In this document: positions 25,505-32,815 of the stretch, in pieces | Layout of the letters: every line of letters starts with the position of its first letter | Numbering within the stretch: position 1 is the first letter of the stretch | Source: RPQJ01 sp963748985 | GTDB lineage: Bacteria; Pseudomonadota; Gammaproteobacteria; Steroidobacterales; Steroidobacteraceae | Direction of reading: 5' to 3' | DNA length: 64,000 nucleotides | Assembly: GCA_963748985.1 (NCBI GenBank) | Contig: CAVVKQ010000005.1 | Span: 62,001 to 126,000, forward strand | Position numbers and translations under genes: made by a program | Notes under the pieces: generated by a model | What the model saw: only the letters and a program-made list of their open reading frames with translations | The model's database searches: none | Told to the model about the DNA's origin: nothing

Positions 25505-25947
25505 GCCTGGCCTGACAAGGTGGTGTCGGAGGCACCAAGCCACTGCCAGCGCACCGGCACCCCCACCCTCGTCCATCTCCAGGCGAGGAAGCCACCGGCC
25601 ACCAGGCCGAGCAACGCCCCCAGCAGCGGGGTGCCCCCCTGCTCCCAGCCCGCTACCCGGAGCATGGCCGGGCCGGCCAGCAAACCGGCCAGGGGCGGCA
25701 GGTACAACCGGCAGGCAGCCCGCAACAGGCGGGCATCGTCGATCCGCACTTCAAGCCGGTCGCCCGGTTCAAGCGTTCGCGTGCCCTGTTGCGTGTCGAT
25801 CTCGAGCCGGCGGGGTTGGTTCGACCGTTGCCAGCCGCAGCCGCGTCCGGCTGCACAGCTACCGCAGGCGGGCTGATTGGAAACGCCACATTCGACGCGG
25901 GCCCGACCGGCCTCGACCCGGGTAACGACCCCGATGACCTGCCCCAT
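25501..25947 (-). CDS. rseC: RseC/MucC family positive regulator of sigma-E
   Basis: A 148-residue membrane protein. The N-terminal cytoplasmic part holds four cysteines (20, 28, 31, 37, in C-x7-C-x2-C-x5-C), a pattern that may bind a metal or cluster, and two helices follow (about 80-97 and 104-122). It is the last member of rpoE-rseA-rseB-rseC, begins 3 bases after rseB, and overlaps the glutaredoxin gene, which may hint at thiol-redox coupling (inference). Confidence 0.9.
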   Translation of the reverse strand: MGQVIGVVTRVEAGRARVECGVSNQPACGSCAAGRGCGWQRSNQPRRLEIDTQQGTRTLEPGDRLEVRIDDARLLRAACRLYLPPLAGLLAGPAMLRVAGWEQGGTPLLGALLGLVAGGFLAWRWTRVGVPVRWQWLGASDTTLSGQA

Positions 25948-25950
25948 GGC

Positions 25951-26973
25951 TCAGCGGGCAGAGCCGGCCGGGGAATCAGCCGGGACGTCAGAGCCCTGGA
26001 CGGGCACGACCGAGTTGGCGATTTCGCGCACGGTGGCCGCGGGCACCTCGCCGATCGCGGTGATCACGTGCCCGTGCACGCTCGTCGAATAGGCGTTGGC
26101 CGATCCCATGGTGGAGGTTTCGGGCGGACGCGGTCCCGTCTGCGTGCCGGGCTCGATGAAGACGGAGATGGCTGCGATACCGTCCGAAAAGATCAGGTGC
26201 TGGGCCGGCATTGGCGAACCAGGGATCGGCTGCAGCCGGCTGGCCACGAGCCGGAACCCCGGCGGCAGGCGCAACGGCCGCCAGGCGCCTTTGTTCGGCA
26301 GCTGCGGCATGGCGGCCAGCTTGCGGCCGGTGCGGACCCACTGGAACCCGGTGGCATCGACAGTAGGCTCGATGTCGTGGGCCGGAATCCTGTCCTTCAT
26401 CTGCAGTTGCGTGAAGCGAATGACCTCGATCGGGTTGCCGATGCCATTCGTCACGACCGACTGCAGTGGCATGGCCGTCTCTTCGTCGAGCCAGAGGCGG
26501 TAGCCGTAGCGGTAGATGTCCTTGGGCCGTACGTCGATTACGCGAACCTCGCGGCCCAGCAGGCGACTGCCTTTCGGGCCGACGGCAAGCTCGTAGTTGC
26601 GATCGAGCGCGGGGCCCGGGGTGGGCAGCGACTTGAGCAACGAGCCGTCGTCGCCGCGCGGCTCCACGATCACGACGCGGCGGTCCGGCAAGTAGGCGTG
26701 GACTTCTTCGCGCGTGCGCACGATTTCACGGCCACTGCCGTCCAGCGATACCAGGCGTTCGAAACTCTTGCCGTTGTCGACCCGGTGCACGATGCGCATC
26801 GTCTCGGCCTGGCGTCCGGTCGAATGCGTGAACAAGCCGTCGTAGTTGCGTGTGGCGAGCGACTCCGTCATGCGCTCGATCCAGGCCCGCGCGTCGTCTT
26901 CGGCGCGAGCCGAGAACGCCAGCAGGCAGGCAGCGATGCAGACCGCGGCTCGCCTCATCGCGTATCGACTCAT
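25951..26973 (-). CDS. rseB: sigma-E factor regulatory protein RseB (MucB)
   Basis: A 340-residue periplasmic protein with a signal peptide at about 1-24 (cleavage after FSARA). It has the two-domain MucB/RseB form: a LolA-like N-terminal domain (WIERMTESLATRNYDGLFTH, RIVHRV, LVSLDGSGREIVR) and a smaller C-terminal domain. In the family it shields the anti-sigma factor RseA from proteolysis and responds to lipopolysaccharide or mislocalised outer-membrane components. It starts 3 bases after rseA. An alternative ATG five codons later is possible. Confidence 0.94.
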   Translation of the reverse strand: MSRYAMRRAAVCIAACLLAFSARAEDDARAWIERMTESLATRNYDGLFTHSTGRQAETMRIVHRVDNGKSFERLVSLDGSGREIVRTREEVHAYLPDRRVVIVEPRGDDGSLLKSLPTPGPALDRNYELAVGPKGSRLLGREVRVIDVRPKDIYRYGYRLWLDEETAMPLQSVVTNGIGNPIEVIRFTQLQMKDRIPAHDIEPTVDATGFQWVRTGRKLAAMPQLPNKGAWRPLRLPPGFRLVASRLQPIPGSPMPAQHLIFSDGIAAISVFIEPGTQTGPRPPETSTMGSANAYSTSVHGHVITAIGEVPAATVREIANSVVPVQGSDVPADSPAGSAR

Positions 26974-26975
26974 TG

Positions 26976-27551
26976 CTAGGGAGCCTCTCCCATCTCGTAC
27001 GAAACGCGCGCGATGCCAGGATCAGCGGCGAGGAGGCTCGAGAGCACGTTGCGCCGGACCATCGGCGTCGAGAACTGGCTGTGGGCGACCATGTAGCCCG
27101 CGAGGCGCTGGCTCTGCGCCGGCGTCGGGCTTGCCGACATGGCGAACGAATTGGCTGGCGTGACTTCGAGCTGGGCAACCGGCGTAACGTCAGGTCGGAA
27201 CAACAGCACTGCGGAGACAGCTGCACTGGCGGCAAGAGCCGTACGCACCATCGGTCGCTTCCAGAGCGCGACGTGCTGCTGCACCTGGACGGTGGCTCCC
27301 GGGCGTGCCGTGGAGGCCTTCTCGGCCAGGACCGGGGCTTCGTCGATGGCGGCGCTCACGCGCGCCGCGAACGAGGGTGTGGCAATCCGACCGCCTGGGG
27401 CGCGCAACGTTTCACCAATCAGGGCGTAGGAGCCGAACGCGCGACGCAACTCGGGATCTTTCTCGAGGCGCCGCATGAGCAGGCCCATTTCGTCCCGTGG
27501 CAGTTCGCCATCCAGCAGGGCCGAAAGCTGTTCACGAATCTGGTCGGTCAT
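26976..27551 (-). CDS. rseA: anti-sigma-E factor RseA (MucA)
   Basis: A 191-residue inner-membrane anti-sigma factor. The cytoplasmic N-terminus (EQLSALLDGELPRDEMGLLMRRL) is the sigma-binding domain of the RseA family, one membrane helix spans about 101-118 and the rest is periplasmic, where site-1 cleavage would start the cascade completed by RseP. The proper protease partner, RseP, is at the right end of this window. It lies 20 bases after rpoE. Confidence 0.92.
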   Translation of the reverse strand: MTDQIREQLSALLDGELPRDEMGLLMRRLEKDPELRRAFGSYALIGETLRAPGGRIATPSFAARVSAAIDEAPVLAEKASTARPGATVQVQQHVALWKRPMVRTALAASAAVSAVLLFRPDVTPVAQLEVTPANSFAMSASPTPAQSQRLAGYMVAHSQFSTPMVRRNVLSSLLAADPGIARVSYEMGEAP

Positions 27552-27571
27552 TTCGTTCTCGGCACTTGGTT

Positions 27572-28228
27572 TCAGTCGAGCAGGGGTTTCAAAGCGCGGT
27601 CGATGGCTTCACGGGCACGAAAGATACGCGACCGGACGGTGCCCACCGGACAATCCATTGCCACCGCGATTTCTTCGTAACTGAGGCCCTCGATTTCGCG
27701 CAGCACGATGGCCGTGCGCAGGTCCTCGGGCAGTTGCTCGATCGCGCTGTTGACGGTCTGGCGAATCTCTTCGGAGAGGACCGTCGCCTCGGGCGTGTCG
27801 TCGTGTTTGAGTCGCGCCGCCACGTTGTTCTGCTCGCTTTCCGAGAGTTCCGCTTCGTAGTCCAAGGGTCGGCGCTGGCGCGAGGCGATCGAATTGCGGG
27901 CCGTATTGACCGCGATGCGATAGAGCCAGGTGTAGAACGCACTGTCGCCCCGAAACGACCCCAGGGCCCGGTACGCCTTCACGAAGGCTTCCTGGGCGAC
28001 ATCCTCGGCTTCCGTCGGATCGCGTAGCAGCCGCGCCACCAGCTTGATGACCTTGTGTTGGTACTTGAGCACCAGCAGGTCGAACGCGCCGCGTTCGTTC
28101 TGCTGGGCCCGCCGCACGAGTTCGAGGTCGCTTTGCTCGGCGCCCGCAGGCACGCCGGCATCATCGTCCCCGGGTTCTCGCGACTTCATAGACTCGTCCG
28201 ACGGGGGAAAGTTCTGCATGGCTTGCAT
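27572..28228 (-). CDS. rpoE: RNA polymerase sigma-E factor (ECF sigma-70 family)
   Basis: A 218-residue ECF sigma factor controlling envelope-stress genes. Region 2 is seen in FDLLVLKYQHKVIKL...DVAQEAFVKAYRAL and region 4 in LPEDLRTAIVLREIEGLSYEEIA...PVGTVRSRIFRARE, both very close to E. coli RpoE. Three in-frame ATG codons (28228, 28219, 28189) precede the conserved part and none has a strong ribosome site; I keep the longest. It lies 27 bases after ygfX, so it may be co-transcribed with the sdh genes as well as from its own promoter. Confidence 0.95.
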   Translation of the reverse strand: MQAMQNFPPSDESMKSREPGDDDAGVPAGAEQSDLELVRRAQQNERGAFDLLVLKYQHKVIKLVARLLRDPTEAEDVAQEAFVKAYRALGSFRGDSAFYTWLYRIAVNTARNSIASRQRRPLDYEAELSESEQNNVAARLKHDDTPEATVLSEEIRQTVNSAIEQLPEDLRTAIVLREIEGLSYEEIAVAMDCPVGTVRSRIFRAREAIDRALKPLLD

Positions 28229-28255
28229 GGCTAGGCTAGCGCAGTTGCCGCCTGA

Positions 28256-28726
28256 TCACGAACAAGCCAAGCGCCCCGACCGGGGCAGGACGACAGTCCA
28301 CCGGCGAATGGCCGCAGCTGGCACGTCGAACGGAGTCAGCCAGGTGCGGAACCGCTCGCCAGCCGGGGTGGATTCCACCTGCAGATCGAGGAATACCGAG
28401 GGGCCTAGCGTTCGCGTGCCGACGCCGATCGTCGTCTGGCACGGGTCCCGTCCCGCCGTGAGCAGCCAGAGCGAGCCGTCCGTGCAGGCCACGAGCCGTC
28501 GGGCCGGATTGCCCCTGGAGCGCATCCATGAGCGCGCCTGGAGCGCCACGATCGAATTGCCGGCCAGCAACAGCAGCAGGGAAGCTGTCACCGAACCGCC
28601 GGAGCGAACAACGGCCCACGCCAGGAACGCCGTTGCCAGCGCCACCATCGCGCCCACGGCCAGGTCGGCTGCAGTCACCGGGGGCAGCTCAAGGCTCGAG
28701 TCGACGGATGCAGGCGATGATCGCAC
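28256..28726 (-). CDS. ygfX: YgfX-like membrane protein (CptA family)
   Basis: A 156-residue protein with two N-terminal helices (about 22-40 and 46-62) and a soluble C-terminal part, the topology of YgfX. SLELPP before the first helix matches the family's short N-terminal motif. It starts with GTG at 28726, 38 bases inside sdhE, where GAGGAA sits 7 bases upstream; this site decides the start over another GTG at 28678. E. coli YgfX was proposed to act with SdhE as a toxin-antitoxin pair, which remains debated; here only the gene pairing is seen. Confidence 0.78.
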   Translation of the reverse strand: MRSSPASVDSSLELPPVTAADLAVGAMVALATAFLAWAVVRSGGSVTASLLLLLAGNSIVALQARSWMRSRGNPARRLVACTDGSLWLLTAGRDPCQTTIGVGTRTLGPSVFLDLQVESTPAGERFRTWLTPFDVPAAAIRRWTVVLPRSGRLACS

Positions 28727-28943
28727 GCTGGGATTCCTCGGCCGGGGTGGCCCGGCCCACAAGATACCCGAACAGGTCGGGGTCCTGCAGTTCGACCAAT
28801 TGCAGGAATGCGTCGCGTTCGGTGGATGACGCCGTCGCCCAGACCCGGTCGAGGTACCGGGCGAGCATGACGTCGAGCTCCCGCATGCCACGCCGGCAGC
28901 GCCAGCGCAGCCGTGCCATGTTGAAGTCGGCGGGAGCCGTCAC
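28689..28943 (-). CDS. sdhE: FAD assembly factor SdhE
   Basis: An 84-residue protein needed for covalent attachment of FAD to SdhA. The family motif RGMRELD at 18-24 within LRWRCRRGMRELDVML is complete, and the five-helix pattern with LQDPDLFGYL follows. The start is GTG at 28943 with GAGG just upstream; an ATG eight codons later lacks any ribosome site. It lies downstream of sdhB in the sdh operon and its end overlaps ygfX. Confidence 0.93.
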   Translation of the reverse strand: MTAPADFNMARLRWRCRRGMRELDVMLARYLDRVWATASSTERDAFLQLVELQDPDLFGYLVGRATPAEESQRAIIACIRRLEP

Positions 28944-28992
28944 CTGCCCTCACCCGAGCTGCGGTCGACCCCTCGCGCTGGCGCGGGAGAGG
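28944..28992. repeat. REP-like imperfect hairpin between sdhB and sdhE
   Basis: The minus strand reads CCTCTCCCGCGCCAGCGCGAGG followed by TCGGGTGAGGG, a pattern of the kind often dispersed between genes in G+C-rich proteobacteria. The two arms around GCGCCAGCGC are imperfect. It occupies most of the 61-base gap and carries the sdhE ribosome site. Recognition is by eye; copies elsewhere cannot be seen in this window. Confidence 0.4.
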
Positions 28993-29004
28993 CTGAACGG
29001 CGCA

Positions 29005-29786
29005 TCAGTGCTGCCGCTCGACGATCATCCTCTTGATCTCCGCAATGGCTTTCGACGGATTGAGGTCCTTCGGGCAGGCCTGCGCGCAATTCATGATCGT
29101 GTGGCAACGATAGAGGCGGAACGGGTCTTCGAGCTCGTCGAGGCGCTCGCCCGTGGCCTCGTCGCGCGTGTCGATGATCCAGCGGTACGCAGCGAGCAGC
29201 GCCGCCGGGCCGAGGAAGCGGTCGCTGTTCCACCAGTACGACGGGCAGCTCGTCGAGCAGCAGGCGCACAGGATGCATGCCGACGGACGGTCGATTCTTT
29301 CCTGGTCTTCCTTCGATTGCAGGCGCTCGCGGTCGGGCGGCGCCGGCGTCCGCGTCTGCAGCCACGGCTTCACCGAAGCGTACTGCGCGTAGAAGTTGGT
29401 GAGGTCGGGTACGAGGTCCTTGACCACCGGCAGGTGCGGCAACGGGTAGATCTTCGCGTCGCCCTTGATCTCGCCGATGGCCTTGGTGCACGCCAGCGTA
29501 TTCACCCCGTCGATGTTCATCGCGCACGAACCGCAGATTCCTTCGCGGCAAGAGCGACGGAACGTCAGCGTCGAGTCGACTTCGTTCTTGATCTTGATCA
29601 GCGCGTCGAGAACCATCGGACCGCAGGTGTCCATGTCGACGGGTAGGTGTCGACGCGCGGCTTCTGGCTCGAGTCGGGGTCGAAGCGATAGACGCGGAAC
29701 GTCTTGATGTTCTTCGCACCCGACCGGGCCGCGTGACTCTTGCCGGCCTGGACACGGGAATTTGCGGGAAGTCTGAATTGGGACAT
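29005..29786 (-). CDS. sdhB: succinate dehydrogenase iron-sulfur subunit, frameshifted in this sequence
   Basis: Complex II iron-sulfur protein. Translation from ATG 29786 gives the expected N-terminus (MSQFRLPANSR...KTFRVYRFDPDSSQKPRVDTYP) and then goes out of frame; the rest (MDTCGPMVLDALIKIKN onward to 29005) is in another frame. The join is at the GGG of 29641-29643: between the TAC codon and GTCGACATGGAC only two bases stand where a codon is expected, so one base is missing from a C-run. All cluster ligands are present downstream (CREGICGSC, CILCACCSTSC, CHTIMNCAQACP). It could be a sequencing or assembly error in a homopolymer, or a real lesion; translation from the ATG at 29634 would give 209 residues without the first part of the ferredoxin fold. 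Confidence 0.85.
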
Positions 29787-29796
29787 GGGTGGGAGA

Positions 29797-29909
29797 AGTG
29801 ATTGGTGAGTAGTGATTAGTAATTAGTGCCCGGTGATTGGAGTGCAGTGACTGATGACGATTACCACGATCCCGCCTTACTAGTCACTAATCACTAATCA
29901 CTAGTCACT
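29797..29909. repeat. head-to-head heptamer array between sdhA and sdhB
   Basis: The gap of about 120 bases between sdhB and sdhA holds two facing tandem arrays. The left array, 29797-29852, is eight units of 7 bases in register (AGTGATT, GGTGAGT, AGTGATT, AGTAATT, AGTGCCC, GGTGATT, GGAGTGC, AGTGACT). The right array, 29882-29909, is four units in the opposite orientation (AGTCACT, AATCACT, AATCACT, AGTCACT) and ends on the first base of the sdhA stop. A 29-base spacer lies between. The transcript could fold into a long hairpin. No ribosome site is visible before the sdhB start. Confidence 0.8.
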
Positions 29910-31699
29910 CAGTAGGTTCGGGCCTTTGGCGGAATGGCTTCGACGTCGCTCGTGAGCGTGTTCATGTGCACCGGACGGTAGTCGATGCCGACCTTGCCCG
30001 AGGCATCGACCCAGGCCAGGGTGTGCTTGAGCCAGGTCACGTCGTCGCGGTCCCTGAAGTCTTCACGGGCATGGGCGCCACGGCTTTCCTTGCGGTTGGC
30101 CGCCGACGACATCGTCACCAGCGCCTGCGCGAGCAGGTTGTCGAGCTCGAGCGTCTCGATCAGGTCCGTATTCCAGATCAGCGAGCGGTCAGCGACCTGC
30201 ACGTCGGCGAACGTGGCGAAGACATCGTCGAGCTTCTGCACGCCCTCGTCGAGCGTCTCGCCGGTGCGGAACACCGCCGCGTGGTTCTGCATCACACGCT
30301 GCATGTCGAGACGAATCTCCGCTGTGCGACGCTTGCCCTTCGCGTTGCGGAGCCTGTCGAGCCGGCTGATGGCCAGGTCACCCGCATCCTTCGGCAGCGG
30401 CTTGTGCGACGTGCCGGGCTTGATCGTCTTGCCGCAGTGATGCGCGGCCGCACGACCGAACACGACGAGGTCCAGCAGTGAATTGGAGCCGAGGCGGTTC
30501 GCGCCGTGCACGGACACGCAGGCCGCTTCGCCCACTGCCATGAGGCCCGGGACCACCGAATCCGGATTGCCGTTGCGCAGCGTCACCACCTCGCCGTGCA
30601 CGTTGCAGGGAATTCCGCCCATGTTGTAGTGCACGGTCGGCAGCACCGGAATCGGTTCGCGCGTGACGTCCACGCCCGCGAAGATTCGCGTCGTCTCGGC
30701 GATTCCCGGCAGGCGTTCCTGGATGACGGCGGCGCCGAGGTGTTCGAGGTGCAGGTGGATGTGGTCCTTGAGCGGACCTACGCCCCGGCCCTCGCGGATC
30801 TCGATCGTCATCGAACGACTGACGACGTCGCGCGAGGCGAGGTCCTTGGCGTTGGGCGCGTAGCGCTCCATGAAGCGCTCACCCGCCGAATTGGTGAGGT
30901 ACCCGCCTTCGCCTCGCACGCCCTCGGTGATGAGGCAGCCCGCACCGTAGATACCGGTGGGGTGAAACTGCACGAACTCCATGTCCTGCAGCGGCAGCCC
31001 GGCACGCAGCGCCATGCCGCCCCCGTCGCCAGTGCAGGTGTGCGCGGACGTGCACGAGAAGAACGCGCGGCCGTAGCCGCCCGTCGCCAGGATCACGGTG
31101 TGCGCGCGGAAGCGGTGCAGCTGGCCCGTCGACATGTCGAGCGCCACGACGCCGCGGCACGCGCCGTCTTCCATGATCAGGTCGACGGCGAAGTACTCGA
31201 TGAAGAAACGCGCCTCATGCTTGAGCGACTGCTGGTACAGCGTGTGCAGCATTGCGTGGCCGGTGCGGTCCGCCGCGGCGCACGTCCGCTGCGCGATGCC
31301 CTTGCCGTAATGCGTCGTCATGCCGCCGAACGGGCGCTGGTAAATCCTGCCGTCCTCGGTCCGGGAAAACGGCAAGCCGTAGTGCTCGAGTTCGAGGATC
31401 GCCGCCGGCGCTTCCTTGCACATGAACTCGATCGCGTCCTGGTCGCCGAGCCAGTCCGAGCCCTTGATGGTGTCGTAGAAGTGGAATCGCCAGTCATCCT
31501 CACCCATGTTGCCGAGCGCCGCGCTGATGCCGCCCTGCGCGGCGACCGTGTGGCTGCGCGTCGGGAACACCTTGCTGATGCACGCCGTGTTGAGGCCCTG
31601 CTCGGCGAGGCCGAAAGTGGCACGAAGTCCGGCGCCACCAGCGCCGACGACGACCACGTCGTACGTATGATCGGTGAACGTGTAATCCGCAGTGGTCAT
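29909..31699 (-). CDS. sdhA: succinate dehydrogenase flavoprotein subunit
   Basis: A 596-residue flavoprotein that oxidises succinate to fumarate. The dinucleotide-binding site is VVVVGAGGAGLRA (15-27), the FAD-attachment histidine is His50 in SHTVAAQGG, and HPTGIYGAGCLITEGVRGEGGYL is the substrate-site block. The ATG at 31699 overlaps the sdhD stop by 4 bases (ATGA); the reading frame extends far upstream through sdhD, which is a shadow. The gene order is sdhC-D-A-B-sdhE. The predicted assembly factors at either end of the operon (DUF1674 and SdhE) both serve its flavinylation in other organisms. Confidence 0.97.
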   Translation of the reverse strand: MTTADYTFTDHTYDVVVVGAGGAGLRATFGLAEQGLNTACISKVFPTRSHTVAAQGGISAALGNMGEDDWRFHFYDTIKGSDWLGDQDAIEFMCKEAPAAILELEHYGLPFSRTEDGRIYQRPFGGMTTHYGKGIAQRTCAAADRTGHAMLHTLYQQSLKHEARFFIEYFAVDLIMEDGACRGVVALDMSTGQLHRFRAHTVILATGGYGRAFFSCTSAHTCTGDGGGMALRAGLPLQDMEFVQFHPTGIYGAGCLITEGVRGEGGYLTNSAGERFMERYAPNAKDLASRDVVSRSMTIEIREGRGVGPLKDHIHLHLEHLGAAVIQERLPGIAETTRIFAGVDVTREPIPVLPTVHYNMGGIPCNVHGEVVTLRNGNPDSVVPGLMAVGEAACVSVHGANRLGSNSLLDLVVFGRAAAHHCGKTIKPGTSHKPLPKDAGDLAISRLDRLRNAKGKRRTAEIRLDMQRVMQNHAAVFRTGETLDEGVQKLDDVFATFADVQVADRSLIWNTDLIETLELDNLLAQALVTMSSAANRKESRGAHAREDFRDRDDVTWLKHTLAWVDASGKVGIDYRPVHMNTLTSDVEAIPPKARTY

Positions 31700-32085
31700 G
31701 CCTGGACTCCGAACGCGATGCGCAACACGGCGAGGATGGCGATCAACGCGGCAACGACGAGCGCGAACTTGAGTGCGACCAGCACGACCAGACGCGTGCC
31801 CTTGTCGCTGATGTAATCCTCGAACACGACCTGCAGGCCCAGCTGCGCGTGATAGGCGGTGACTGCGACGAGCAGCAGCGCCATCACTGCCGAGAACGGC
31901 GAATGCAGCCAGCCGATCACCGCCGCGTGCGGGGCACCGGTACCGAGCAGCGCGAGCGACGCGATGAACCAGCAACCGAGAATGACGAGCCCAACGGCCG
32001 TGACTCGCTGCGAATACCAGTGGCCGGACCCACCTTTGGCGGAGCCCAGGCCGAGCACGCGGCCGAGCGGACTGCGCAGGCTCAT
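31696..32085 (-). CDS. sdhD: succinate dehydrogenase membrane anchor subunit
   Basis: A 129-residue membrane anchor of complex II with three helices (about 25-45, 55-78 and 95-122). The axial haem histidine candidate is in AVTAYHAQLGLQVVFEDYI, a typical SdhD motif. The start at 32085 overlaps the sdhC stop by 4 bases and its own stop overlaps sdhA, so C, D and A are translationally coupled. Confidence 0.93.
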   Translation of the reverse strand: MSLRSPLGRVLGLGSAKGGSGHWYSQRVTAVGLVILGCWFIASLALLGTGAPHAAVIGWLHSPFSAVMALLLVAVTAYHAQLGLQVVFEDYISDKGTRLVVLVALKFALVVAALIAILAVLRIAFGVQA

Positions 32086-32477
32086 GCGGCACCTCCGAGC
32101 GACGCACTGAGCACGCTCCACAGCACCGTCGTCAGCACGACCGCGCCGATCGCTGCTGCCCAACCGGTCCTGCGTGCGATTGGCAGCTCAAAACCGTAAC
32201 CCGCATCCCAGAACAGGTGCCGGATGCCGTTCAGCAGGTGGAACGAGAATGAAAACAGGCCCCCGACCAGCAGCAACCGGACCAGCGGTGAACCGATCGT
32301 GGCGAGCGCGCTGGCGTAGCGGTCCGGTCCGGAAGCCGCAGCGGCGAGCCAGTAGACCAGCACGAAAAAGCACAGGCTCAGCAGGATGCCCGTGATCCGA
32401 TGCAGGATCGACAGGGTGTTGGTGTACTGCCAACGGTACTGCATGAACGGGGACAGCGGCCGCTCGGGCTGTGCCAT
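32082..32477 (-). CDS. sdhC: succinate dehydrogenase cytochrome b556 subunit
   Basis: A 131-residue anchor with three helices. The N-terminal RPLSPFMQYRWQYTNTLSILHRITGILLS carries the quinone-site Ser/Arg signature (SILHRITG), and HLLNGIRHLFWDAGYG holds the haem-ligand histidine. It follows the DUF1674 gene by 30 bases. Confidence 0.95.
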   Translation of the reverse strand: MAQPERPLSPFMQYRWQYTNTLSILHRITGILLSLCFFVLVYWLAAAASGPDRYASALATIGSPLVRLLLVGGLFSFSFHLLNGIRHLFWDAGYGFELPIARRTGWAAAIGAVVLTTVLWSVLSASLGGAA

Positions 32478-32507
32478 GACGCTACCTCTCCTCGGGAATC
32501 CGGTACG

Positions 32508-32720
32508 CTAGAAGTCGATGCAACGCCCCGCCTTTTCCCAGTCACCGAACCGCGTCGGCTCGGGACCCTCCCGACCGCCGATCTCACGCGGCAGGACCAG
32601 CGATGACGGCTTTGCGTGGGTTTGGGGCTTGACCTCGGGCACAACGTCACACGGGCTCGCAGGGGGCACGGCCATGGGGTTGATCGGGTGGGCGGTCAGC
32701 TCGTCTTGCGAAGGCTTCAT
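32508..32720 (-). CDS. DUF1674 protein, SDHAF4-like succinate dehydrogenase assembly factor
   Basis: A 70-residue protein whose C-terminus (GGREGPEPTRFGDWEKAGRC then IDF) is the DUF1674 signature, shared with mitochondrial SDHAF4/Sdh8, which binds flavinylated SDHA and helps it join the iron-sulfur subunit. The N-terminal half is Pro-rich and probably disordered. The ATG at 32720 follows no strong ribosome site. It is the first gene of the sdh run, 30 bases before sdhC, so co-expression is expected. Function is inferred from the motif and position. Confidence 0.82.
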   Translation of the reverse strand: MKPSQDELTAHPINPMAVPPASPCDVVPEVKPQTHAKPSSLVLPREIGGREGPEPTRFGDWEKAGRCIDF

Positions 32721-32815
32721 ATCAACACGCGATCTTGCCAGATGTTGCCTATGTTCTCCACTTAGCGCTTGGGCTATGGTCCGACTGTGCCGTTGACAGC
32801 GAAACTGGTTGAGCA

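Noticed and set aside
29797..29909. CRISPR array
   Set aside because: The unit is 7 bases with no unique spacers of fixed length and there are no cas genes in the window.
32518..32796. Plus-strand 92-codon frame upstream of ygfZ
   Set aside because: It is antisense to the DUF1674 gene, which has a clear family signature on the minus strand.
32793..32798. TTGACA as a -35 box for ygfZ
   Set aside because: It is 17 bases from the ATG, so the -10 would fall on the start codon.
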